The notes below the pieces were generated by a model. That model was not told the DNA's origin, made no database searches, and was given only the letters and a program-made list of their open reading frames with translations. From the NCBI RefSeq assembly GCF_021390395.1, contig NZ_JAJUWT010000005.1:124001-188000 (forward strand): a stretch of DNA of 64,000 nt, written 5' to 3'. Of this stretch, positions 36,293 to 44,492 are shown in pieces (positions within the stretch are counted from its first letter, which is position 1; every line of letters starts with the position of its first letter). The translations under genes and the position numbers were made by a program. Source of the stretch: Saccharothrix sp. S26 (lineage in GTDB: Bacteria > Actinomycetota > Actinomycetes > Mycobacteriales > Pseudonocardiaceae).

Positions 36293-37441
36293 GTGGAGTC
36301 CGAGGTCTTGCACGCGATCGAAGCACTCGCGCCCCGACTGCGGGACGCGGCGGCACAGGCGGACGAGGAGCGGCAGCTCGCCGACGACACCGTCGCGGCG
36401 CTGCGGGACGCGGGCACGTTCCGCGTCGCCCGGCCCGCGCGGTTCGGCGGCGAGGACGCGTCGATCCGCACCCACGTGGAGGTGTCGACGGCGGTGGCCG
36501 CGATCGACGGCGGCGCGGGCTGGTGCACGGCGCTGTGGAACGGCAGCAGCTGGATCACCTCCCTGTACCCGGAGCAGGCTCAGGAGGAGGTGTGGGGCGC
36601 GGAGCCCGACGCCCTGGTCAGCGGCACGCTGAAACCCGCGGGCACGGCCGAGCGCGTGCCCGGCGGGTACCGGGTCACCAACGGCGCGTGGTCGTACGCC
36701 ACCGGCATCGGGCACGCGTCGTGGGGGCTCGCGGCGGTCGAGCTGGACGGCGGCCCGGCGTGGCTGCTGCTGCCGCGAGCGGAGTTCGAGGTCGTAGACG
36801 AGTGGCACGTGGCCGGGATGAAGTCGACCGGCAGCAACCGGTTCGTGGTCCGCGACGCGTTCGTGCCCGACCACCGGGTGCTGTGGCTGGACCGGATGGT
36901 GGCGGGCGACAACGTCACCTCGGCCACCGCCGCGACTTACCGCGCCGCGTTCGTGCCCTCGCTCGTCACGATGATCACCGGGCCGCTGCTGGGGCTGGGC
37001 CGGGCGGCGCTGGCGCACGTGGTCGACGCCGCCGTGAGCAAGGGCATCGCGTACACCGGCTTCGACCGGCAACGCGACTCGGCCGCGTTCCAGCTCCTGG
37101 TCGCGGAGGCCGCCGCCGCCATCGACAGCGCCGAGCTGCTCGCCCACCGCGCCGCGGACCTGCTCGACCGGCACGCCGCCGAGGCCACCTACCCGTCCGA
37201 CCTGCTGCGCGCCCGGTGCCGCGCGGACGCCTCGGTGGCCACCCGGCACGTGACCCGTGCGCTGGAATCGCTGCTGTACGCGCACGGTTCGCGCGGCTTC
37301 GCCGACTCCAGCCCGTTGCAGCGGATCTGGCGCGACGCGAACGTGGCCGCCCGGCACGGGATGCTGCTCCCCCAGGTCAACCTGGAGCTCTACGGCGCGG
37401 CCCTGGTGGGCGCGGAGAACACGGTCAGCCCGTTGCTGTGA
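36293..37441 (+). CDS. Acyl-CoA dehydrogenase-fold flavin-dependent monooxygenase
   Basis: This 382-residue protein has the group D flavin monooxygenase (HpaB/HsaA-like) shape. It has an N-terminal helical domain (LADDTVAALRDAGTFRVARPARFGG), a central beta domain (GYRVTNGAWSYATGIGHASWGL) and a C-terminal four-helix bundle (YAHGSRGFADSSPLQRIWRDANVAARHG). The arginine and HG near the end match the flavin/tetramer region. It would need a separate flavin reductase, and none is adjacent. GGGGAG is seven bases before GTG 36293; GTG 36290 is the alternative. Confidence 0.82.
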   Translation: MESEVLHAIEALAPRLRDAAAQADEERQLADDTVAALRDAGTFRVARPARFGGEDASIRTHVEVSTAVAAIDGGAGWCTALWNGSSWITSLYPEQAQEEVWGAEPDALVSGTLKPAGTAERVPGGYRVTNGAWSYATGIGHASWGLAAVELDGGPAWLLLPRAEFEVVDEWHVAGMKSTGSNRFVVRDAFVPDHRVLWLDRMVAGDNVTSATAATYRAAFVPSLVTMITGPLLGLGRAALAHVVDAAVSKGIAYTGFDRQRDSAAFQLLVAEAAAAIDSAELLAHRAADLLDRHAAEATYPSDLLRARCRADASVATRHVTRALESLLYAHGSRGFADSSPLQRIWRDANVAARHGMLLPQVNLELYGAALVGAENTVSPLL

Positions 37442-38363
37442 TCACGTCGATCACGTGCTTGCCGCGCACGCCGCCGGCCTCCAGCGCGCGGTGCGCCTCG
37501 GCGACCCGGGAGAGCGGGTGGACGGTGTCGACCACGGGCCGGATCGCGCCGCTCTCGACCAGCGCGGTGAGGTCGGCGAACAGGGCGGTCTTGGGGTTGC
37601 CGCTGAAGAAGCGCACGCGGCGCGGGCCGAACACCGCGGACGCGAGGAGGTAGCCGAGGTCGGCGGCCGAGCGGAAGGCGATGCCGACCATGCGGCCGCC
37701 GGGCCCGAGCAGGCGGCGGTACGCGCCGGGCGTGCTGCCGTAGGTGTCCAGCACGACGTCGTACCGGCCGAGGCCCGCCGGGTCGGTGCGGTAGTCGACC
37801 ACCTCGTCCGCGCCCAGCTCGCGGACGAAGTCGAACGCGCGCCCGCTCGTCAACGCGGTGACGTGCGCGCCATAGGCCTTGCCGAGCTGGACGGCGACGC
37901 TGCCCACGCCGCCGCTCGCGCCCCGCACCAGCAGCCGTTCACCGGGGCGCAGCCGTGCCTTGTCGCGCAGGGCGGTGATGGCGGTCGTGCCGACGCCCGG
38001 CAGCGCGGCGGCCCGCACCAGGTCGAGGCCGGCGGGGCTGGGCGCGAGTTGGCGCGGGTCGACGGCGACGTACTCGGCGGCGCTGCCGAACCGCCCGCGC
38101 GGCAGCCCGCCCCACACGGGCGTGCCGGGCGCGAAGCCGGGCCCGGACACGACCTCGCCCGCGAAGTCGATGCCCACCCGCTTGGGGAACCGCGGACCCA
38201 GCAGGAGCTTGACCCGGCCGGACCGGCCCATGACCTCACCGCCGTTGACGCTGGCCGCGTGCACCCGCACCAGCACGTGCCCCGGCGGGACCTCCGGCTC
38301 GGCCACCTCGCCCTCGTACAAGACCTCCGGCGGCCCGTACCTGTCGAACAGCGCTGCGCGCAT
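37425..38363 (-). CDS. Quinone-oxidoreductase-like NAD(P)-dependent MDR enzyme
   Basis: This 312-residue medium-chain dehydrogenase/reductase lacks structural zinc ligands. It has MRAALFDRYGPPEVLYEG, GIDFAGEVVSGPGF and the nucleotide motif LLVRGASGGVGSVAVQLGKAYGA. It is zeta-crystallin/QOR-like and probably reduces quinones or enals. It overlaps the convergent monooxygenase by 17 bp. A TetR gene is divergent, with two operator-like repeats between, suggesting inducible detoxification. Confidence 0.86.
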   Translation of the reverse strand: MRAALFDRYGPPEVLYEGEVAEPEVPPGHVLVRVHAASVNGGEVMGRSGRVKLLLGPRFPKRVGIDFAGEVVSGPGFAPGTPVWGGLPRGRFGSAAEYVAVDPRQLAPSPAGLDLVRAAALPGVGTTAITALRDKARLRPGERLLVRGASGGVGSVAVQLGKAYGAHVTALTSGRAFDFVRELGADEVVDYRTDPAGLGRYDVVLDTYGSTPGAYRRLLGPGGRMVGIAFRSAADLGYLLASAVFGPRRVRFFSGNPKTALFADLTALVESGAIRPVVDTVHPLSRVAEAHRALEAGGVRGKHVIDVITATG

Positions 38364-38378
38364 CCCTCACCCCTGCCT

Positions 38379-38450
38379 AAGTGGAAGCTGCCCTCCACTT
38401 CGACGCTAGCACGGTAACCGGAACGGGCCTTCCACTTGAGCTAAAGTGAG
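38379..38450. promoter_or_regulatory. TetR operators between MDR enzyme and TetR genes
   Basis: AAGTGGA (38379-38385) and TCCACTT (38394-38400) form one inverted pair. TTCCACTT (38430-38437) and AAAGTGAG (38443-38450) form a second. All share the AAGTG(G/A)A half-site. Confidence 0.65.
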
Positions 38451-38454
38451 AGAC

Positions 38455-39072
38455 GTGCCCGGAGGAACGACTCGGTTGCGCCTGGACGCGCGGCAGAACC
38501 GCGACCGCATCCTCGCCTCGGCGCGGGAGGCGTTCGCCGCCGACGGGCTCGACGTGTCGATGACCGAGATCGCCCGCCGCGCCGGGGTGGGCGTGGCCAC
38601 CCTCTACCGCCGCTTCCCCACCAAGGACGCGCTGGTCAAGGAGGTGTTCGCCGAGCAGTTGGCGGCCTGCACCGGCGAGGTGCACCGGGCGGCGGAGGAT
38701 CCCGACCCGTGGCGCGGCTTCTGCCGCGTGGTGGCGAAGCTGTGCGAGATGCAGGCCCGGGACCGGGGGTTCAGCGCGGCGTTCCTGACCGCGTTCCCCG
38801 ACGTCGTGCCGGTGGACGAGGTGCGTGCCGCGGCCGAGGAGGCGTTCGCCGGCGTGGTCGCGCGGGCGAAGGAGGCGGGCGCGCTGCGACCGGACTTCGC
38901 CACCGACGACCTGACCCTCGTGCTGATGGCCAACAACGGCCTGGTCACCGACTCGGTGGACGCGGCGGTGGCCGCCTCGCGCCGCCTGGTCGCCTACTTC
39001 CTGCAGGCGTTCCGGGCCCGCGACCCGCTGCCACCGCCGGTCCGCCTCGGCGTGCGCGACGCGCTCGGCTAA
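38455..39072 (+). CDS. TetR-family transcriptional regulator
   Basis: This is a 205-residue protein. The HTH (about residues 8-58) reads RQNRDRILASAREAFAADG and GVGVATLYRRFPTKDALV, followed by a helical domain of the TetR_C type (DRGFSAAFLTAFPDV). GTG 38455 is taken because the earlier in-frame GTG 38446 lies within the operator. It is likely to repress the divergent quinone oxidoreductase and itself. Its stop overlaps the convergent SIP gene. Confidence 0.87.
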   Translation: MPGGTTRLRLDARQNRDRILASAREAFAADGLDVSMTEIARRAGVGVATLYRRFPTKDALVKEVFAEQLAACTGEVHRAAEDPDPWRGFCRVVAKLCEMQARDRGFSAAFLTAFPDVVPVDEVRAAAEEAFAGVVARAKEAGALRPDFATDDLTLVLMANNGLVTDSVDAAVAASRRLVAYFLQAFRARDPLPPPVRLGVRDALG

Positions 39073-39887
39073 CCCTGCTCCCGCTCGACCTGCCGGTTCC
39101 ACTCGCCCTTGGACGACTGCCAGCCGTCCTCGTCCGCGCCCAGCCGCCAGTAGCCGGAGATCGACATCTGCTCGCGCGGCACGCCCCGCTCCAGCTTCAG
39201 GTGCCCGCGCAGCTCCTTGACCATGTTCGCCTCGCCGTGCACGAAGACCTGGACCACGCCCTCGGGGAACGCCAACGCCCGCACCGCGTCCACCACGCGC
39301 CGGCCGCGCGGCCCGCCGCCGCGGTGCAGCCACCTCAGGTCCACCCGGCCCGCCGACCGCACCGGCTGCTCGTCCTCCGGCCCGTCGACCTCGACGAACA
39401 CCTCGGCCCGCGCACCCTCGGGCAACGCCTCCAGCGCCGCCGCGATGGCGGGCCACGCGCTCTCGTCACCGGCCATCAGGTGCCAGGCGACGTCCGGGTC
39501 CGGCGCGTACCCGCCGCCGGGGCCGGCGAAGTGCAGCACGTCACCCGGCTGGGCCTTCGCGGCCCACGGACCGGCCACACCGGAGTCGCCGTGCGTGACG
39601 AAGTCGATCCACAGCTCGCCCGCCTCGGCGTCCCACTTGCGCACGGTGTACGTGCGGGTGCGCGGCCACTGCGCCCGCGGCATCGTGGCGCGGATCTCGG
39701 CCGGGTCGAACGGCTCGGGGTAGAGCACGTCGTCCAACGGGAAGGCGAGCTTGACGTAGCTGTCGGTGTAGGGGCCGACGGCGAAGTCGGCGAGCCCCTC
39801 GCCACCGAGCACCACGCGGATCATCTGCGGCGCGATCCGCTCGGTGCGCACCACGCGCCCGCTCCTGCCACGGGACCGTTCGGCCAT
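39069..39887 (-). CDS. Siderophore-interacting protein (ferric-siderophore reductase family)
   Basis: This 272-residue protein has an FAD-binding domain (MIRVVLGGEG, RTRTYTVRKWD) and a SIP NAD(P)H-like domain (HLMAGDESAWPAIAAALEAL, FVHGEANMVKELRGHL, then SGYWRLGADEDGW). SIP proteins release iron from imported siderophores. GAGGAG precedes ATG 39887. No iron-box was found upstream and no siderophore genes are adjacent. Confidence 0.9.
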   Translation of the reverse strand: MAERSRGRSGRVVRTERIAPQMIRVVLGGEGLADFAVGPYTDSYVKLAFPLDDVLYPEPFDPAEIRATMPRAQWPRTRTYTVRKWDAEAGELWIDFVTHGDSGVAGPWAAKAQPGDVLHFAGPGGGYAPDPDVAWHLMAGDESAWPAIAAALEALPEGARAEVFVEVDGPEDEQPVRSAGRVDLRWLHRGGGPRGRRVVDAVRALAFPEGVVQVFVHGEANMVKELRGHLKLERGVPREQMSISGYWRLGADEDGWQSSKGEWNRQVEREQG

Positions 39888-39982
39888 GTCGGGTACTCCT
39901 CGGTGATTCCAACGGCGCAACCACCGCTCACCGTACGTGCCGCCGCGCCGTGACCCGCCCCGGCCGTCGGCGACGTCACGTC

Positions 39983-40016
39983 CGGGCGGTGGGACGTCGG
40001 CACGTCCCACCGCCCG
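39983..40016 (-). terminator. Terminator after the MetE-like gene
   Basis: A perfect 15-bp stem (CGGGCGGTGGGACGT and its complement, loop CGGC) lies six bases beyond the minus-strand stop at 40022. Confidence 0.75.
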
Positions 40017-40021
40017 AGCCG

Positions 40022-41113
40022 TCAGCGCACGCTCCACTCCCGGGCGAGGCCCGCGGCCAGCCCGAGGTTCGCCGCGGCGGCCTCCTCGCTGCGCCTCCCG
40101 TACCCGCACGCGGCGGCGACCCCGGCCGGCGGCCTGCCCAGCGCCTCCGCGACCAGCCGCAGCCCCTCGCGGGTCTCCTCCGGGTGGTCCTCGGCCACCA
40201 CGCCCGCGATCACCTCCACCCCGTCGCGCAGCCGGCGCAGCGCCTCGTAGAACGCCGGGTCGGTGGGCGGCGGGCTGTCACCGCTCGTCACGGGCAGGTG
40301 CACGGTCGGCATCGGCGCGCCCCGCTCGGCCATCACGTCGGCCAGGCCGTTGAGGAACAGCACCGGCGGCTCCAGGTCGGTCGGGGTGAACACCGGCACG
40401 TGCTCGAGGTCGCCGTAGCACAGGTGCAGCACCCAGCGGGTGAGCGGCGCGGCGGCCAGGACGCCCGCCACCTGGCGGGTCAGGTCGGCCGTCAACGCCG
40501 GCCAGGCCTGCCGCGGGGTGAGGTGGTAGGCCACCAGCACGGCGGGCGTCTCCAGTTGCAGTTGCAGCCGGTCACCCCACCGGGCCACCAGCTCGGTGAC
40601 CTCGTGCACCACCGCGGTCTGCATGGTGGGCAGCCACTGGCGGGCCGCGTCCATCGAGCCGAAGGCGAACACGGACAGGTCGAGGGCGTTGGGGATGCCC
40701 ACCTGCACGCGCGGCGCGTCACCGGTCCGGGGCAGGGGCAGCCGGTCCAGCGCGGCGAACGCCGCCTCCGCCTGCTCGACGCGGGAGAGGCCGACCTCCT
40801 CCGCGCACAGGCGTTGACCGGGCCGGACGCGGTAGTACGGCATGTCGTCGTAGCCGCGGCTCTCCCCGCCGCGCACCTGTTCGAGCGACGGCACGGTGGA
40901 CAGGTGGTGGGTGAGCCAGTCGATGATCCACCGCGGGTCGCGGTCGGACGGCAGGGCGGTCAGGTGGGCGTCGCCCCGGTGCCGGAGGAACCAGCCCATC
41001 GCGGTCGCGGGGTCGTCGCACAGGGGGCGCGGGAGCGAGCCGACGAGGTGGACGGGCAAGGGGTGGCGGTCGTGGTCACGAGCGTGCGTCTGCGTGGGTG
41101 CGTGTGCGGTCAT
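40022..41113 (-). CDS. MetE-like (UROD/methionine synthase superfamily) protein
   Basis: This 363-residue TIM-barrel protein starts with a disordered His-rich leader, then LPVHLVGSLPRPL. The core has QVGIPNALDLSVFAF, LQLQLETPAVLVAYHL, RWVLHLCYGD and AACGYGRRSEEAAAANLGLA, with the His/Cys/Glu/Cys-type residues of the zinc site in cobalamin-independent methionine synthases. It matches only the C-terminal catalytic half, so it is a standalone MetE-like methyltransferase of unknown substrate. There is a 220-bp, locally AT-richer leader. Confidence 0.72.
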   Translation of the reverse strand: MTAHAPTQTHARDHDRHPLPVHLVGSLPRPLCDDPATAMGWFLRHRGDAHLTALPSDRDPRWIIDWLTHHLSTVPSLEQVRGGESRGYDDMPYYRVRPGQRLCAEEVGLSRVEQAEAAFAALDRLPLPRTGDAPRVQVGIPNALDLSVFAFGSMDAARQWLPTMQTAVVHEVTELVARWGDRLQLQLETPAVLVAYHLTPRQAWPALTADLTRQVAGVLAAAPLTRWVLHLCYGDLEHVPVFTPTDLEPPVLFLNGLADVMAERGAPMPTVHLPVTSGDSPPPTDPAFYEALRRLRDGVEVIAGVVAEDHPEETREGLRLVAEALGRPPAGVAAACGYGRRSEEAAAANLGLAAGLAREWSVR

Positions 41114-41333
41114 GAGTGGTGTTCTACTTTCGGGGCAAGAGCGTGAAGTGCCCGGGAGTGCCGCAGGATCTCCGCGCCCGACTTCCCGGCGTCGCACCCA
41201 TCGTGACGGGCGTGCCCCGACCACGTCCACTTAGGATGATCAACAAAATCCGACCGTGCACATCATCCACGCGATAGTGTGACCTCCTCGCGCGGCAACG
41301 GTCTTCTCCGTGATCAATAAACGAGAACGACAA
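41114..41333. other. AT-richer intergenic stretch before the MetE-like gene
   Basis: A TGATCAATAAACGAGAACG-type patch at 41311-41340 is clearly lower in GC than its surroundings. CGAGAACGACAATCA (41322-41336) loosely resembles a Zur/Fur-family box. Otherwise nothing was recognised. Confidence 0.3.
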
Positions 41334-43025
41334 TCATGACTGCCGGAGCGCGTCCGCGATGACGGCCACGCCCTCGGCGACGTCGGTGGGCGAGCTCGCG
41401 CCGTAGCCCAGCACCAGCCCGGGGCGGCCGGGTTCCTGCGCGTGCCACGACAGTGGTTGCGCTTTCACACCCCGCTCGAGGGCCGCGGCGGCGAGGTCGA
41501 CGTCGGAAACGCTGTCATCGAACGTGATCAGCAGGTGCAGCCCGGCGGCCGCACCGTGCACGACCGCGCCGGGCAGGTGACGTGCGATGGCCTGGACCAT
41601 GGTGTCGCGCCTGCGGCGGTGGCGTCGGCGGACGAACCTCAGGTGCCGTTCCAGCTCACCGGACCCCATCAGTTCGGCCAGGACCAGTTGCGGCAGCACG
41701 GCGTTGCCCAGATCGGCGTAGCGCTTCGCTTCGACCACACGGTCGTGGTACGCGCTCGGCGCGATCAGCCACCCGACCCGCAGGGCCGGAGCGAGCACTT
41801 TGGACACGCTGCCCGCGTAGCAGACGCGTTCGGGGAGCATGGCGCGCAGGGCGGGCACGGGCGGCCTGTCGTAACGGTGTTCGGCGTCGTAGTCGTCCTC
41901 GATGACCAGGCCACCCGCGTCGGCCCACCGCATCAGCTCCCGCCGCCGGCCGCCGCTGAGCACCACCCCGGTCGGGAACTGGTGCGCCGGCGTCACCAGC
42001 ACCGCAGCCGCTCCCCCGGCCCGCAACGCGTCCACCCGGACACCTTCGCCGTCCACCGGGACGGGTGGCGTGCCGAGATCCCAGTTGCGCAGGTGCTGCC
42101 GCGCCCCGAGCGACCCCGGATCCTCCACCGCGACCTCCGTGACGCCGTCCCGGCGCAGGACCTGGGCGAGCAACCCGAGCGCCTGCGCGACCCCGGCGAC
42201 GATCACCACCTCGTCCGGCTCGACCAGCACACCCCGGTACCGCGCCAACCACCCCGCCACCGCCCGCCGCAGCGCCGGCGTGCCACGGGGGTCGCCGTAC
42301 CCGAAGTCCACGGAGGACAACGTGCTGAGCACCGCTCGTTCCGCCCGGAGCCACGCCGCACGCGGGAACGCCGCCACGTCGGGCACCCCGGGCGACAGGT
42401 CGATCCGCGCGGGCGCGGCTCGCAGGGCATCGAACGCACCAGCCCCGAGCGGCCGCGCGAAAAGCCGCCCGAACCCGCCACCGGATCGCCCACCCGACAA
42501 CCCGGCGGAACCCCTTGTGCCGCCCGACGAGCCCGCACCCGTCGACCCACCACCCGTACGCCGCGCACCGCCCACCAACCCGGCCATCCCCGGCGCGCCG
42601 CCCGATCCCCCACCAACACCCGACAACCCGGCAGCAGCCCGTGCACCGCCCGCTCCCCCACCGGCGGCACCCCGCGCGCCACCCGACCGATCCCCCACCA
42701 CCTCACCCGCGAGCGGTGTCACCGCGTGCGGGGCGGCGACCACCACCGTGCCCGCGCGGCCCCGGCCGGTGACGTGACCGTCCTCCGCGAGCCGTTGGTA
42801 CGCCTCGGTCACCACGCCCCGCGACACCCGCAACTCGGCCGCCAGCACGCGGGTCGGGGGCAGGCGGCTGCCGACCGGCAACCGCCCGTCCGCGATCGCC
42901 TCCCGCAGCCGGCCGGTCAACCAGTCGGCCCGACCACCCGCCGGGGCCTCGCCGACGTCGAGCTGGAGGAAGTCCGACCCGGCCGTTGTGGACCTCTCGA
43001 CCGACCCGGGTTTGGACCTGTTCAC
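41334..43025 (-). CDS. MocR/PdxR-type regulator (GntR-HTH plus aminotransferase fold) with Gly-rich linker
   Basis: This 563-residue protein has a GntR winged helix (about 30-100, WLTGRLREAIADGRLPVGSRL, LRVSRGVVTEAYQRLAEDG), then a 75-90-residue Gly/Ala/Ser linker (about 115-195), then a class I PLP aminotransferase fold. The fold includes VIEDDYDAEHRYDR and the Schiff-base Lys in YAGSVSKVLAPALRVGW. MocR regulators usually have short linkers; this one is unusually long and low in complexity. It is divergent from a LysE exporter, its probable target. Confidence 0.88.
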   Translation of the reverse strand: MNRSKPGSVERSTTAGSDFLQLDVGEAPAGGRADWLTGRLREAIADGRLPVGSRLPPTRVLAAELRVSRGVVTEAYQRLAEDGHVTGRGRAGTVVVAAPHAVTPLAGEVVGDRSGGARGAAGGGAGGARAAAGLSGVGGGSGGAPGMAGLVGGARRTGGGSTGAGSSGGTRGSAGLSGGRSGGGFGRLFARPLGAGAFDALRAAPARIDLSPGVPDVAAFPRAAWLRAERAVLSTLSSVDFGYGDPRGTPALRRAVAGWLARYRGVLVEPDEVVIVAGVAQALGLLAQVLRRDGVTEVAVEDPGSLGARQHLRNWDLGTPPVPVDGEGVRVDALRAGGAAAVLVTPAHQFPTGVVLSGGRRRELMRWADAGGLVIEDDYDAEHRYDRPPVPALRAMLPERVCYAGSVSKVLAPALRVGWLIAPSAYHDRVVEAKRYADLGNAVLPQLVLAELMGSGELERHLRFVRRRHRRRRDTMVQAIARHLPGAVVHGAAAGLHLLITFDDSVSDVDLAAAALERGVKAQPLSWHAQEPGRPGLVLGYGASSPTDVAEGVAVIADALRQS

Positions 43026-43078
43026 GGGACCAGTCTGGCACCGAGGGTGGACCCCATGACCACCACGGGACGGACCCG

Positions 43079-43678
43079 GTGACCGTCGAGTTCCTGCTGA
43101 CGTCGCTCGTCATCGTCGCCACGCCCGGCACCGGCGTGCTCTACACGACCGCCGCCGGCCTCACCGGTGGCGTGCGCGCCGCCGCCATCGCCGCCCTCGG
43201 CTGCACGTTGGGCATCGTCCCGCACGTGCTCGCCGCGCTCACCGGCCTCGCCGCGCTGCTGCACGCGAGCACCCCCGCGTTCCAAGTGCTCAAGTACCTC
43301 GGCGTCGCCTACCTCTTCCACCTGGCCTGGACCACGATCCGGGACAAGGCCGCGCTCGCCGTCGACCCGGGCGCACCGCACCGCGCACCGGCGCGCGTGG
43401 TGGCGTCCGGGATCATGGTGAACCTGCTCAACCCGAAGCTCACGATCTTCTTCTTCGCCTTCCTGCCCCAGTTCGCGCGCCCGGACGACACCGTCACGAG
43501 CATGGTCGAGCTGAGCGCGGTGTTCATGGCGCTCACGTTCGCGGTCTTCGTGGGCTACGGCTGGTTCGCCTCCGCCGTCCGCGACCACGTCGTCGAACGG
43601 CCCGCCGTCCAGACGTGGATCCGGCGCGGGTTCGCGGGCGCGTTCGTCGCGTTGGGAACGATGCTCGCGTTCACCTGA
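43079..43678 (+). CDS. LysE/RhtB-family amino-acid exporter
   Basis: This is a 199-residue protein with five to six TM helices. The LysE signature region reads VIVATPGTGVLYTTAAGLTGG, and MVNLLNPKLTIFFFAFLPQF is the second hallmark. GTG 43079 is used because the in-frame sequence before it is not membrane-like. It is divergent from MocR. Export of an amino acid or related metabolite is predicted. Confidence 0.86.
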   Translation: MTVEFLLTSLVIVATPGTGVLYTTAAGLTGGVRAAAIAALGCTLGIVPHVLAALTGLAALLHASTPAFQVLKYLGVAYLFHLAWTTIRDKAALAVDPGAPHRAPARVVASGIMVNLLNPKLTIFFFAFLPQFARPDDTVTSMVELSAVFMALTFAVFVGYGWFASAVRDHVVERPAVQTWIRRGFAGAFVALGTMLAFT

Positions 43679-43693
43679 ACCGGCGGCGGACCC

Positions 43694-43757
43694 GAGCGTT
43701 CAACTCGGGGATCCTGAACGTAGGACACGCGCGTTCTGAACGTAGGACACGCGGGTA
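43694..43757. repeat. Tandem dispersed repeat, copy A (about three degenerate 20-22-bp units)
   Basis: Units with core CTGAACGTAGGACACGCG occur at about 43713 and 43733, preceded by a degenerate GAGCGTTCAACTCGGG unit. The same array, diverged, occurs at 61193-61256 inside the E2 gene. Confidence 0.75.
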
Positions 43758-43770
43758 TTAGGCTCCCCGC

Positions 43771-44391
43771 ATGGCGAGGTACTTCGACGTGCACCCGGTC
43801 AACCCGCAGCGCAGGTCCATCGACCAGGCGGTGGAGCTGATCAAGTCGGACGGCCTGATCGCCTATCCGACCGACTCCTGCTACGCGCTGGGCTGCCGGC
43901 TCGGCAACAAGGCGGGGTTGGACCGGATCCGGCAGATCCGGCACCTGGACGACCGGCACCACTTCACCCTCATGTGCCGCGACTTCGCCCAGCTGGGGCA
44001 GTTCGTGCACGTGGACAACGCGGTCTTCCGGGCCATCAAGGCGGCGACGCCGAGCAGCTACACGTTCATCCTCCCGGCCACCACCGAGGTGCCCCGTCGG
44101 TTGATGCACCCGAAGAAGAAGACGGTGGGCGCGCGCATCCCGGACCACCCGGTCGCGCAGGCGCTGTTGGCGCAGCTCGGCGAGCCCCTGTTGTCCAGCA
44201 CGCTGTTGCTGCCCGACCAGGAGGAGCCCCTGGTGCACGGCTGGGACATCAAGGAGCGGCTGGACCACGTGGTCGACGCGGTGCTGGACGCGGGTGACTG
44301 CGGCACCGAGCCGACGACCGTCGTGGACTTCTCGCAGGGCGAGCCGGAGATCGTCCGGCACGGCGCGGGCGACCCGGCCCGCTTCGAGTAG
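43771..44391 (+). CDS. YciO/Sua5-family (threonylcarbamoyl-AMP synthase-like) protein
   Basis: This is a 206-residue YrdC-fold protein. AVELIKSDGLIAYPTDSCYALGC, KAGLDRIRQIRHLDDRHHFTL and SSYTFILPATTEVPRRLMHPKKKTVGARIP match the nucleotide/bicarbonate-binding groove of the YciO subgroup, which is shorter than Sua5. The YciO role in tRNA t6A synthesis is weaker than that of TsaC/Sua5. TAGGCT at 43759-43764 lies seven bases before the ATG, implying a leaderless mRNA with the repeat in the -35 region. Confidence 0.87.
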   Translation: MARYFDVHPVNPQRRSIDQAVELIKSDGLIAYPTDSCYALGCRLGNKAGLDRIRQIRHLDDRHHFTLMCRDFAQLGQFVHVDNAVFRAIKAATPSSYTFILPATTEVPRRLMHPKKKTVGARIPDHPVAQALLAQLGEPLLSSTLLLPDQEEPLVHGWDIKERLDHVVDAVLDAGDCGTEPTTVVDFSQGEPEIVRHGAGDPARFE

Positions 44392-44432
44392 GACCCGCGA
44401 ACGGATCACCGGTGTTGCGCCGCTCAGAGGTA

Positions 44433-44446
44433 TGGGAGCGTTCCCA
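44433..44446. promoter_or_regulatory. CebR-type operator upstream of the Cip1-like gene
   Basis: TGGGAGCGTTCCCA is a 14-bp palindrome with one central mismatch to the CebR consensus, 46 bp upstream of the GTG start. Confidence 0.8.
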
Positions 44447-44492
44447 GAGCCGATAGCTTCCTGCTGCCCCCTCAGCGCAGAAGGAGCTACCC

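Noticed and set aside
31992..43678. A biosynthetic gene cluster (oxidase, monooxygenase, exporters, TetR regulators)
   Set aside because: No core synthase, no carrier protein, and the genes are independent regulator/target pairs in mixed orientations.
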